From Rhizophagus sp. LPA8_4_AMF (taxonomy: Eukaryota; Glomeromycota; Glomeromycetes; Glomerales; Glomeraceae), in assembly GCA_021464525.1 (NCBI GenBank), contig JADRCO010000329.1:1-37675 (forward strand): DNA of 37,675 nt, read 5' to 3'. Positions 11,186-22,355 of the stretch are shown piece after piece. Below the pieces are notes generated by a model. The model saw only the letters and a list, made by a program, of their open reading frames with translations, searched no databases and had not been told where the DNA came from. Every line of letters begins with the position of its first letter. Position 1 is the first letter of the stretch. A program made the position numbers and the translations under genes.

Positions 11186-11780
11186 ATTTCAGAGAACCGT
11201 TGTTTAAAAAGAACGTATGCTTATGTTTACTGTAAAGAAAAAAATTTCTAATTTGTTTACTTCGTTGACAACTTTTGATTTGATGAAGCAAATTTGGTGA
11301 TACAATATGTATGTAGTACCTTTATGTTAAATTACATGATAATCTCTTATAAATTCAAATTTATTGATCATCTGTAAATCGGCTTTAAAAAATTCTTTGG
11401 TATATTGTAAGTTTGATTTCTATTGAATATTTCAATTAGTTTCATATGATGATTACATATTTTGGTAATTTGCGTTCGAATACCATCTTATGCGGCACAT
11501 GCCTGGTGTAAATACGCAAGGATGTTGTGATATGTGAACAACAACTTTTTCTGAAGATACATAAATACTGTAGTTTTATTTATTAGTTATTTAGAATTAA
11601 ATCTTATTTATCCTTTTTTTTCTTTTCATTATAGATCAGAGGTGACTTCATTTTTTGCATTAGCTTATCTTGTAAGATTGATTTATAAAACGGTAATTGA
11701 CATTCGAATATTGCACATGCATGGTTTTTTAAATCATATTTCCTTTCCTATTTCATCTTGTTTAGCTTGTAATTTATATA
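11186..11780. other. Divergent intergenic region, Erj5-like / JmjC gene
   Basis: 595 bp with no supported coding exon. It must hold the promoters of both flanking divergent genes. An acceptor-like TTCATTATAG at about 11626-11635 could belong to a spliced 5' UTR of the plus-strand gene, but this cannot be shown from sequence alone. Confidence 0.4.
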
Positions 11781-14700
11781 ATGGATCCTCGAACCAGAGG
11801 CCTGGGAACTCTTTATGTTATTCCAGATGATATATTTTCAGAGCGTATTTTGGCACAATTATCAGATCTGGTTTTTATTCATTTCGAATTTTTCAATAAA
11901 AGACATGTTACAGCAAAATATCATTTTAAGCGAAAAATTCTTTTATTTCATTAACAAAAGGATTTAGCTCATTGTGCTCGAGTATCTCGTTTCTTTTATG
12001 TATTTTCTCGTGATGATCAACTTTGGAAGAAACATTGTTTGGATAAATGGGGCGATAACCGTGAGATTATGCAAAACTTTTTGTTTCGTGGAACTTGGTT
12101 ACTCACTTATTTATTTCCAACTATGTTGAGCGAACGTGAGGAAAAGGAAAAAGTTTGGGCACATCCATTGTGTCGACTTTTACAATTCCCTGGTAAATAT
12201 AATTACACTGAATTATTTTAGCGTTATTTCATTACTGCTCCTGTATTTCAATTAATTTCATAAATTAATTACCGCTTATTTATAGAAATTATAAAACATA
12301 ATCATTATTTATATGCAAAATGGTGTCGTTGTAATATGTTGCTCGTCAATTTTACACCAACACCTGAGACTTCATCAGATTCTGTAATTCCCATAGAAAA
12401 TGGCGTGGAATTGACAAAAGAAAAGTTTGAGAGTTTGTATGATGCACAGTCTGTTCCTGTTTTGATAAAGAATAATGAAGTTGAAAAGTGGAAAGCTTGG
12501 ACTGATTGGAAATGGGAAAATGTATTGAAGAAGGTTTTTATTGTAAATTTATTATTAGTTATTTGTTTGATTTTATACATTTTCGCACTTCAAAATAATT
12601 TTTGATTTGATTTTCTTAAAGTATGGAAAAACTGTATTCCGTGTAGCTAATGAAAGAGGTGGAAAATATCGATATTTATCGATGTCTCTAGAATCATATG
12701 CACATTATATACGTATTCAACATGATGAAACGCCTTTGTATATTTTTGATGCTAATTTTGCTGATAGAGATTCGGAAATGGCTGAAGCATATGAAGTGTC
12801 AAAATACTTTCAAGAAGATTTCTTTTCAGTTTTATCAGATAAAAGACCACCGTATCGGTGGATTATAATTGGTCCTGCAAGATCAGGTAGATTTGATATT
12901 TTTTATTTATCGAATCTTGTTTTTTTTTGTGGAGGAATAAATTTATAATTCTTCTTTTATAGGCGCATCATGGCATGTTGATCCTGCTGGAACGTCAGGT
13001 TAAACATCTAGTTTATATCATGATGATAAGAGCGTCATGCGGATTCTGTTTTGAATTTTTGTACTTAAATCTTGTAAATCTCTCTTTTTATGGATAGCTT
13101 GGAATACAACTATTGAGGGGAGAAAACGTTGGGCATTGTATGTTAGATTTCAACTGAAATGTATTTTTATCAAATTAACATTTAACCCTTTCTTGAGTTC
13201 TTAGGTATCCACCACACGTTTTTCCTCCGGGTAAATATTGAATTTAATCAGCTTACCCTTTTGCCTCTTTCAGGATCTTTCAGATCTTTCGATCTACTAC
13301 TTTTCCATACATAAAAAATTCTGATTTACTATGTACTTTTTATTTTTTAGGCTTAAACATATCTCGAAACGGTATTAATGGGCATCAGTCACTTTATAGT
13401 ACAGATGTGCTTGAAAATTCTAAGGATTCAGCAACTTCTTTATTTTGGTATCTTGAAGTTTATCCTCAATTAACTCCGGAAATGCGCCCACTAGAGATTA
13501 TACAAGAGCCTGGGTAATCATTTATATTCTTAACACAATCTACTTTTATTAATTCTTAAATTTGATATTTATTTTGTTTTTAATAATTTTAGACAAACTA
13601 TTTTTATTCCAAGGTAAATCATAAACATATAAATTATTGAACGAAATTATGTGACTTTAATACATTCTTTATATTAACAGTCTTCTTTTCTTGGTTGACG
13701 ATTTATAGTGGTTGGTGGCATATGGTAATTTATTTTATTTTATTTATTTTTTTTTTTTTTGTATTGACCTTTTTTACATTTAATCTCAATTTATTTATTA
13801 ATATCTTTAGGTTCTTAATCTTGATGACACTGTTGCAGTTACTCAAAACTTTGCCAATATACATAATCTCGAACACGTTTGTGAATCTTTGATTGGCGAA
13901 AAAGATAAATATAAAGCAAGTACACTATTCATAACAAAATACAGTCAAGTGCACTCTCTCTAAGTGCACGTATTATATATTTTTTCTCTAAATGCACCCT
14001 CTTACTCAGTTCCAAGTATATAGAGATCATATAAAATTTCTCTCTCTAAATGCACACCCTCTCTAAATGCACGTTTTTTCAAATTTTCATTATGGTCCCA
14101 AGGGGGTGCACTTAGAGAGAGTTGACTGTAGTCTTAAAAGTTACCTCATTGAATTTAGTATCAATTTATAATTTTTTTTTCGATTACATCTTAAATTAGG
14201 TGTGGGAAACCTTCCATGAAAATATGATAAAGACGTATCCAAATCTTGAACCATTCATTACACGTAGGATATCAATATTCTCAGATAATACTGATGATTC
14301 AGTTATAAAGGAAGAAGGATTTTCTTCCAAACTAGATTTTCTTGAAGGGTTCCGTGATTTAAGAATTTGGCAACCTAGAGTAATTGAAGTAATAAGAAGA
14401 TGTGGGTTGGATGAAAATGTACCTATAAAGGCCATATCACATGGACAAAATCCGGTAAGGACGTTCATGTGTAGTTTAATTTTGATCGATAATATTGAGC
14501 TTTATATTAAACATTTTTTATAAATATATTAGGTTTTTCGAAATTCTACAGCTGTGATAAAATTTTATTCCCATTTATTTAATGGTGTTAAGACATTTTA
14601 TGCGGAGAGTAAGGCATATTCTATAATTACTAATCACATTTCCGAAAAATATACAAGGTATTTCCCCAAACTCATAGGGTCGGGTTATCTGTTTGATGAA

Positions 14701-15633
14701 AGCAGCGAAAGAAATTATAGATGGCCATATCTTGTAATTGAAGCCGCTATTGATAGTGGAGTGAGTCTCGCCGAAGTGATTGTCGGAGGAGGCTTAAGCC
14801 TCGGTGATGAAGTAGATGTGAATGGAGAGAAAAGAATGGTAAAATGGGGCGAAGTGGCCGATTTTTCTGCAGAAATTCTTAATGGTGAGATATTCGATTG
14901 TATATAACTATTTTATTTTATAATGATTTCTAATTTAATTGTCCTTTTAGCTTTACATAGTTTACCATCTATTTCTATCGTAGATGAAAGTATGGCATTA
15001 GATTTAACAACTGCTGAACAATCATCCTTACATCCATTTCATAAATTTATTTCTCGTCGATTATCATATGCATCAAAAGTTCATTCCGAATGGCTAATAT
15101 TTTCCCCACAATTAATTTCACAAATTTCTTCATATTTACCATCATCACCACTTGAATTGTTTAATCCAGAACTTGATGGGCCATTAGCAGGAATATTACA
15201 TGGTGATTTGAATGCTGAAAATATTTTAGGAATTCTCACATCCTCTGAGGAAACATCTAATCATCAAAATCATAATAATCATAATGGATTAGATGAAGAT
15301 GAATTAACATGTTATTGGACGCCTACAACTGTTATTGATTTAGGTGATTCACAATTATATGGAGGTGATCCACTATTTGATTTAATACCAATTTATATTT
15401 CGGTATTAGGATGTTCAAAATTATTATTAAAAAGATTTTTAGAAAAATATAATAATGATGAAATAGAAAGTAAACAAAAGATTTCAATGAGAATGTTTAA
15501 AAGAAGAGCGATGTGGTATACGCTTTTATGGGAATTTGAAGGTGCTGTAAAATATTTAATTGGCTGTCTACCTAATATTAGAGAATGTAAAAATTGGGAA
15601 GATGTTGAAGATTTAGTTTGGGGAATTGTGTAA
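11781..15633 (+). CDS. F-box / JmjC oxygenase / phosphotransferase-fold fusion (JMJ21-like)
   Basis: Fourteen exons in consistent phase: 11781-11870, 11961-12192, 12286-12533, 12622-12886, 12963-12998, 13098-13137, 13205-13230, 13351-13513, 13593-13613, 13709-13724, 13811-13915, 14200-14454, 14533-14884 and 14951-15633, giving 843 aa. Residues ~15-60 form an F-box (IPDDIFSERILAQLSDL, then RVSRFFYVFSRDDQLWKKHC). Residues ~150-395 form a JmjC domain with Fe-binding His283, Asp285 (SWHVDP) and His378 (GWWHMVLNLDDT) and the 2-oxoglutarate Lys300 (GRKRWALYPPH). Residues ~490-843 resemble an aminoglycoside-phosphotransferase/kinase fold with HGDLNAEN (700-707) and VIDLGDS (Asp746, Asp749). Arabidopsis JMJ21 has the same order, so the architecture is known, but substrates are not. 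The F-box suggests an SCF link. The intron at 13916-14199 is GC-AG and carries a MITE. Confidence 0.9.
13942..14128. mobile_element. Tc1/mariner-type MITE inside an intron
   Basis: This 187-bp element begins CAGTCAAGTGCACTCTCTCT and ends with the inverted counterpart AGAGAGTTGACTG, flanked by TA on both sides (13940-13941 and 14129-14130), the target duplication typical of Tc1/mariner elements. The motif CTCTCTAARTGCAC recurs inside it, four times directly and once inverted at the right end, possibly as transposase-binding sites. There is no coding capacity. It sits in the GC-AG intron of the JmjC gene, so it does not disrupt the protein. Confidence 0.8.
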
Positions 15634-15968
15634 ATTATAATCTTAAATAGAAGTCTTTTTATTTATCTAATAATTTATAATTATATTAATATCTATCAAT
15701 TTTAATTATTAAGTTATTAATTAATATATATACTATTTAAATTTCTTAATTGCCTAACCTAAATTCTTAAACAATAAAATTTACAATTTTACAAATATAA
15801 GGAATGAAATACAAAAGTAAATTAACACAATAATAGCTTTGGTTGTTATAATCGAGGTTTTTTAGAAAATTATATAAATTATTGAATATAATTGTATTAG
15901 TTGGTCATTATAGATGGTGGAAGTTATTGATTAGAAGAAAACAAAAAATTTACTGATTTCAATTTGTC
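15634..15968. other. Convergent 3' intergenic region
   Basis: 335 bp of A/T-rich sequence between the stop codons of the JmjC gene and the large coiled-coil gene. Several AATAAA-like signals are present on both strands, including AATAAA near 15773. Otherwise I see nothing here. Confidence 0.45.
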
Positions 15969-18900
15969 CTATTTCGAACTCAATTGAATAGCTAAATCCA
16001 TATTCTTTTGCAAGACCTATTAATAAATGATTAAAAATACATCAACGTATGAATAATAAAAGAATAACAAATATAAACTAAAATCTAAAACTTTATTTAC
16101 CTCTTGATATTGGGTTTCCAAGGTCCTAAACCTTTTGTCAACTTCACGTTTTTCATGCGTCAACTGATCCTTATCATTAATTGCATCCAAATATCTCATT
16201 TGAACTTGTGCAAGTGTCTCACTCAACCGATCACATTCTCCTTGTGATTTTTTTAATAAATTTTCCAATTCTTTAACTTTTTGTTCCAAATCACTTAATT
16301 TACTTGAGCCAATATTTCCATCATTAGTTGAAATGTTACGCTGCCGGTTTTCTATGGATTCTAACCGCTTTTGCATCATCTTGGTCATGTTTGCAATTTC
16401 CTCCTCTTGATGCACCTTAAGCTGATTTTTTTCTTGAACATGTTCCTTTTGAATTGTATCAAGTTTATTACGAAGCATAGATATAGTTTTTTCGGCCTGC
16501 GTAATAGACTTATCGGCCTTACTATCAGCATCAGAAAGCTTCTTATTAAGTGATGCGATTTGCTCTTCAAGTACTTCTTGAGATGCTTTGTATTTTTCTA
16601 TCTGTTTATTAAGAGTCGTAATGGTCATTGTAGCATTGGAAAGTCTTACATCATCCTTATTTGCCGATTGTCTATTATGAGTTTCTACAATATGCTCTTT
16701 CTCAATAAGTTTTTGTCGAAGATCTGTCACTTGTTTGTGGAGTTCTTCGATTTCAATCTGTGAATCTCTAAGACGACTTTGAAGTTCACGTGCTTGAATG
16801 TCAACATTTCGTTTAGTTTGTTCAGCATCTGACTCAGCTGCTTTCAATTTTATTGTAAGACGATTCGTTGAAGCTTCAAGACCCTCAATACGCGTTTGCA
16901 ACTGTCTTTTGCTCGTTTCAAGTTGACAAATTTCCATTTCTTTCTTCTCATACTCAATTTCAATCTTATTTAACTTAGCTTTAAGTTCCTCACTATGTGT
17001 ACTGGAAATATTAGACAATTTGTCTTTTAATTCTTCTTTTTCCTTAGTAAGGCGAAGAATACGCGATTCATCATCATCTTTTAAATCTTTAAATTGTTCC
17101 TTTAGTCTATCCAATTGTTTTCTGGCATCTGTCAGTTGACTTGATAGTCTACTTTTTTCTTCCGAAATCTTTGACAAATCGCCTTCTATTTTTTTCTTTT
17201 CGGTTTCTAATTCGCGTACTTTAATATCTGCTGCAACTTTTTCTTTACCAACATCAATTAATTTTTGCTTCATTGTTTGCCTTTCAGAACGAGCTATTTC
17301 TAACTCTTCACGAACAATAATTAATTCAGATCCCTTTTGTTTAAATTCAGATTCCATAGATTCATGATTTGTAATAAGGTCGGCTTCTTTTTGTCGCCAT
17401 ACTTCACGTTCAGCAGCCATATTTTTCATTAAAGTTTGCATTCCACTTTGATGTTCTTCCAAAACTTTCGATAAAGCATCTTTCTGTTTTTCTAAATTTT
17501 CAGTTGCCTCTTTCAATTTAAGATTTTCTTCTTGAAAATCTGTCACTTGAGAAAGTAAATCAATTCTTTCCACCTCTGACTTTTGAAATTTTTCTTTTAA
17601 ATTTTTATACTGTTTCTCCCATTCTTCCTTCATGATAGATATAACGCCAGCTAATTTATTACGTTCTCCTTCTAATTCTTTAACTTCACCTTTTAATGAT
17701 AAACCTTCCTCGTGTATACGCTGCATTTCTTCTTTAGCATTATCTAAATCTGAAGTTAATCGATGTTTCTCTGAATTAAAAATTTCTTGTTCAGCTTTTT
17801 TTTCTTTTACCAATATCTCATTTTTTTGCTCAAGTTCTTCAACCTTATTGCGTAAACTAATGAGATCAGTAGACATTTGCAAATTTTTTTGAACAAACTG
17901 TTGATGTTTTGTATTAAGCTCTGAATAAGACATTTCCGCAGTTTCCAAACGACGACTAGTATTCTCAATAAGTTTAACAGATACAGCATTTTCAGAAAGT
18001 TTACGTTCAAGGGTTTCATTATTACCTATTAACTCGGCAATTTTTGTTTCGTATTCTTCTTTTAAACGTGACTGTATTGACTCAAATTCATTAGAACGAT
18101 TCCTTTCCATTTCTTGTCTAATAGAACGTTCTTGTTCTTTACGTTCATTTATAAGTTGTTCTCGAAGTTTTTCAAGATCTTGACTATGTGAAGACGTTAA
18201 TTCTGAACGTAGTGTGGCAATTGCTCCTTCACGATCTCTTTGATGGAAATTTTTCAATTCACGAATCTCTCTATTTTTTTCATCTCTCTCTATTTGAACC
18301 TGACGTTCTAACCTTTGAATTTGTTCTTTTTTATCCGATATTAAATTTTCTAATATTTCATAGCGCTCATTAACTTTGTCGATATCTGAATCACGATTGG
18401 ACAATTCCAGACGCAATTTAGATAATTCATCATTAGCATCATTAAGTTGGTCACGTAACTCCTTCGATGTAGATACTACATTTTCTTTATTATATAATTC
18501 GTTTTTAAGATCTTGGATAATCTTTTCTTTTTCTTGCTGAAATTGAGCAAGCGTATTTTCAGCATCCTCCCTCTCCCTAATAAGATTTTGCAATTCTTCA
18601 AGAGTACGCGAATGTTCCTCGTCCAATTTACTCAACTTGGACTCAGTTTCTTCCTTTTGTTGTGCTAAACTTCCAAGCAATGAAAGTTGTGTTTTTAATT
18701 CATTCAAAGTAGATTCAGTATCTTTTTTATATTGTCGCCAGTTAGCTTCAGATTCTTCTTTCTGCTTTATTTCTGCTAAAAGTTGTTCTCTTTCAGATTG
18801 ATGTGCTCTTTCTAACCTACTCTCTAACTCCATTTTTTCAATCTCGTTTTGTTTTCTTATTTCATTTATTGTAGATTGAGCATCATTTTGTAATCTTGAA

Positions 18901-20447
18901 ATATTATTTAATTGTTTTTCATGTTCCTCCCTTAATAGTCCTTTTTCTCTCTCATATTCTTGTATTATAGTTTGTTTTTCAATTTCAAAACGTTCTTTTA
19001 ATTCTATTAACTCCTTTTCAGTTCGTTCTTTCAATCTTGTTAATGTCTCAATTTCAGTCCCTATCTTATCTTTTTCAGCATCATAAATTCTCTTCAATTC
19101 TTCTTTTTCAGATTTATGTAAATTAGTTAATTCCGTACGAATTTTTTCTTCATTCCACTTATTTTGCTCTGAAAGTTCTTTCCTTGTCCTCTCTAATTCA
19201 CTCCAATGTTTATTCTTTGTCTTATCTAATTCATCTGCTAATTCTTGTCTTGCTTTTTCTAGGTCTTCATTATACTTTTTCTCTAATTGAGCTTTTAAAG
19301 ATTCTGATGAATCCATCTCAGTACTATATATACTACGATTTGTTTCATATGATGGTACTCGAGAACGAGAAAAAGTAGATGATGCTATACTACTAACACT
19401 ACTATTATCATCTTGAAAACTTCCATTTCCCTCACCGGAATATTTTCCATTTTCTGACTTTGAAAAATCGGTAGGAGAACTTCGTGATAATGATTTTGAA
19501 CTATAAATGTCTGATGATGAATTATAAGTAGTGTAAGTTGTAGGAGTACCCGCTTCCGAAAAATAATCCGAATGCTCCCTTAAAGATTTTGTGTCAGAAG
19601 ATGTTCTTTTATTATTATAATCATTATTATCATCACTAACTCTATATTTATTATATTGGGCTAGGTCAGCATCAAGTTGAATTAATCTGTTCTGTATAGG
19701 TTCTGTAACAGTCTGTATCTCTTCCTCTTTTTTATTTAATTTTGTATCTAATTCTAAATCTAGATCTATTTCCCTTTTTACGTTATCTACCATTTCCTTT
19801 CCTACAGTTTCTAACTCATCCTCTAAAGCAGAGATACGAGAAGCCAACATTGCAATAGCTGCGGCAGCATTAGTAGGTGGAGGTTGTTCTGAAGTTGAAT
19901 TTTTCATCAGGTCAATAGCAGAATCTTTTTTAACTAAATCTTTGTTGTCGGTAATAGTGGGATTAAGGTTAATTTTATCGGTATTAGTGGTCATGGTATC
20001 AGTGGTAATGGTATTATTGGTATTACTGATATTAATGGTGGTAGGACTTTTTTTTTCGGTGATAGAAGAGGAGGAAGAGGAAGTGGATTTTTTATCAATG
20101 GCAATATTATTTTTATTGTCTTTATTTAAAGTAGACGGAGAATTATTGGACTTTTTTTCAAAATTTGAAGAACTAATATTATTTTTTTTATTTATATTTG
20201 TTTCAAAACCTTTAATATTATTTTTACGTTCAAAATTTGAAGATATTTCATTGTTTTTTGGTCCTTTATTTTCAAATTTTGCCAGTTTATCTTTTATGGA
20301 AGGTGCTGCCATAGTTTCAAACATACGTGCCGCAGAAAGGACATTTGAAACTTTATTGGTTACCTTAAGTTTTGAAGCTTCTTTAGGATTTAGTTCTTCA
20401 GTTTCACCCTTTTGATAAAGTGAGGAGGTCTCTTTAAATGTTGCCAT
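15969..20447 (-). CDS. Large coiled-coil protein (1464 aa)
   Basis: Two exons: 20447-16101 and 16016-15969, joined by an 84-bp GT-AG intron. The N-terminus (MATFKETSSLYQKGETEELN, then AARMFETMAAPSIKDKLAKF) is followed by an Asn/Ser/Thr-rich disordered region to about residue 215, a short Ala-rich helix (NAAAAIAMLASRISALEDEL), a Ser-rich linker to about 395, and then roughly 1000 residues of nearly uninterrupted heptad coiled coil rich in Glu, Lys, Leu and Gln. It ends LAIQLSSK. No motor, GRIP, calponin or zinc-binding domain is visible, so database resemblance to myosin tails, Uso1 or golgins would mostly reflect coiled-coil composition. A scaffold, tether or cytoskeletal role is an inference. 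The chosen start has a good context (ACAATGG); an in-frame upstream ATG at 20618 would add 57 hydrophobic residues. Confidence 0.85.
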
Positions 20448-21026
20448 TGTACATGTAAAAAGGGAGTAGAATAAAAAAAATATATAATATATATTTTGTA
20501 AAGAACCGATTAAGTAATACTTGAAATATTTTTTTTGTTCGTTATATAGTTTACATGCATTAATCAAAATTGGTAATAGATACCCTACAGTGAAACAAAT
20601 AATAGTAAAACCATTCATTGATGAATATCCGAATTTGATATATACAGATCTACTTTGTTTATAGTAAATCGAAATTTACGATTTGGACTAGTATTTAATT
20701 TTTTTTGAAATTGCTTCGGGGTTTCCTAAAAATGGCTAATTATCATTAAAAAAATTTTTTAATCTTTCATGATTCATTTCGGGAATACTTCCTTTAATTT
20801 ATTTTTTTTATTTTTATCTTCGCAAATTAATATAATATTTTTATCATGCATTATTTACAAAATTATGTACAATAAAAATGGTAAATAAAAATCAAAAAAT
20901 AAAATAAAAAAAAGGAGCGGTTAGCATTCTTCAAGGAACCAATCTCTAGAATTCGTTTGTTGCTTTGATTCATCGTTTATCTTTGAATTCTTTGGACGTG
21001 TGATATAACTTTTAAGGCTTCGGATT
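20448..21026. other. Intergenic region upstream of the coiled-coil gene
   Basis: 579 bp between two minus-strand genes. It contains the promoter and 5' UTR of the coiled-coil gene and the 3' UTR of the CCCH gene. The part 20448-20618 is also open in the coiled-coil frame (see finding). No other feature is supported. Confidence 0.45.
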
Positions 21027-21903
21027 CTATATATTCGCCCATTCATGTTTCTTCCGACAATTTTCACCTACATCACAGAAGCCGTCTACCATAAATTCTT
21101 TACAGTAATCAGCTCGTTTGCTGACCTTTACATGTGTATAACGACATTCACTACCTTTAAGACACATTCCTTTTGCGAAATGACTACAATGTGGGATTAT
21201 ATGGGCTGATAAAATATGTTGACGATAACATTTTATGCCAGAGCATTCTGCTCCTTTGAGCCATTTTTTACAAATCTCGACCTTATTTGGATTATGCTTA
21301 TAAGAACACAAATCACCATCCTTGCAACGACCTGCATGAAAAAAAAATTTTTTTGAAATATAAAATTTTATGAATGAATCAAAACTAAATAAGAGAGAAA
21401 ATTTCCTCATACCATATTTGTTAAAGTAGGTACATTGTTTGTTCACAATTTGTGACTTAAAAACTCTATTGGAACCATTTGCCATGACAATAGAACTAAA
21501 AAAAAAAAAAATTATCGAAATTTTTTTAATAATATAAAATATTTATAATGACTTTTTTTTTTGAAATAAATAAATAAATAAATAAAAATAAAAACCCATT
21601 AAGTCTTGTCCCTTTTTGATCCTTAAATAAATCAGCACGAACAAGCTTGTTCGGCCTTTGTTTCACATATTCACCATTCCGGAAAAAAGTAAGTGCATTC
21701 ACGCCATTACCATCATGCTTAATATTAACAGAAACTGGGGATGCGCTTTTATGAATAGTGGTCGAGGAAGTTCTACTTGAATTTTTATAAGAAATTTCTT
21801 TTGATTTCAGGTCCCTATTGGCGTTATTGAAGTGGGAATAATATGACGTTATGAATTGAGATGGTTTTGTCATTTTTTTACTGTTGCAATCACCCATATC
21901 CAT
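21027..21903 (-). CDS. CCCH zinc-finger protein, ZC3H3/Red5-like
   Basis: Three exons: 21903-21596, 21495-21413 and 21331-21027, giving 231 aa. After a ~120-residue polar N-terminus come four tandem CCCH fingers. Finger 1 (from Cys124, CTYFNKYGRCKDGDLCSYKH) is CX8CX5CX3H and is split by the second intron. Finger 2 is CX8CX4CX3H (CKKWLKGAECSGIKCYRQH). Finger 3 is CX7CX5CX3H (CSHFAKGMCLKGSECRYTH). Finger 4 is CX8CX5CX3H (CKEFMVDGFCDVGENCRKKH), almost at the C-terminus. The closely spaced array with linkers such as HVKVSKRADYC resembles animal ZC3H3 and fission-yeast Red5, nuclear RNA-binding factors acting in polyadenylation, export or exosome targeting. The family assignment is by array pattern; function here is inferred. 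Confidence 0.85.
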
Positions 21904-22355
21904 AAAAAATCGGAACTTTCTTAGTAGAATTTTCTAAGTAACAAAATGCTGTGTAAGATGCTATGCAAGAAATAAATCGTAATTACGAGAATAGTGAAAA
22001 ATCAGAATATTGAATATTGAATGCCGGGAGATCAGCACTAACAAAGCAACACCAGAATACTTTCAAAGCAGAAAGTTTTCTTAGAGTTCAATAATTGTAA
22101 AGAGCACACAAATTATTGACTCCCTAATATCATGAGATTCAAACAACAAAGATTTCAAAGATTTGTTTTAATTAAATACGTGTAACTGGAAGAAAAATAT
22201 GTAAAATTGGTTTAGTCAATGAATCATGTGTTTATATCATCACCAATGATTTGCCAACCTTTTGTTTTTAATCAAAAAAAATTCAAAAATGCAAAATGCA
22301 GGTCTTAATTTATTCCACGTGAACCATACGATTTACAATTTTAATTTACAATTTT
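21904..22355. other. Intergenic region between two minus-strand genes
   Basis: 452 bp. It holds the promoter of the CCCH gene and the 3' end of the 449-aa gene. No open frame or structured repeat is evident. Confidence 0.4.

Noticed and set aside
12305..12580. 91-codon minus-strand frame inside the JmjC gene
   Set aside because: Antisense shadow of exon 3, which has strong protein-level support on the plus strand.
16020..16100. Read-through C-terminus of the coiled-coil gene (hydrophobic tail)
   Set aside because: It is translation into the 84-bp intron. A good donor (GTAAAT) at 16100 and acceptor at 16018-16017 lead to a short last exon ending LAIQLSSK.
19942..20415. 157-codon plus-strand frame with a run of Glu
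   Set aside because: It is the complement of the Ser/Asn/Thr-rich coding part of the large coiled-coil gene. Repetitive codons there keep the opposite strand open.
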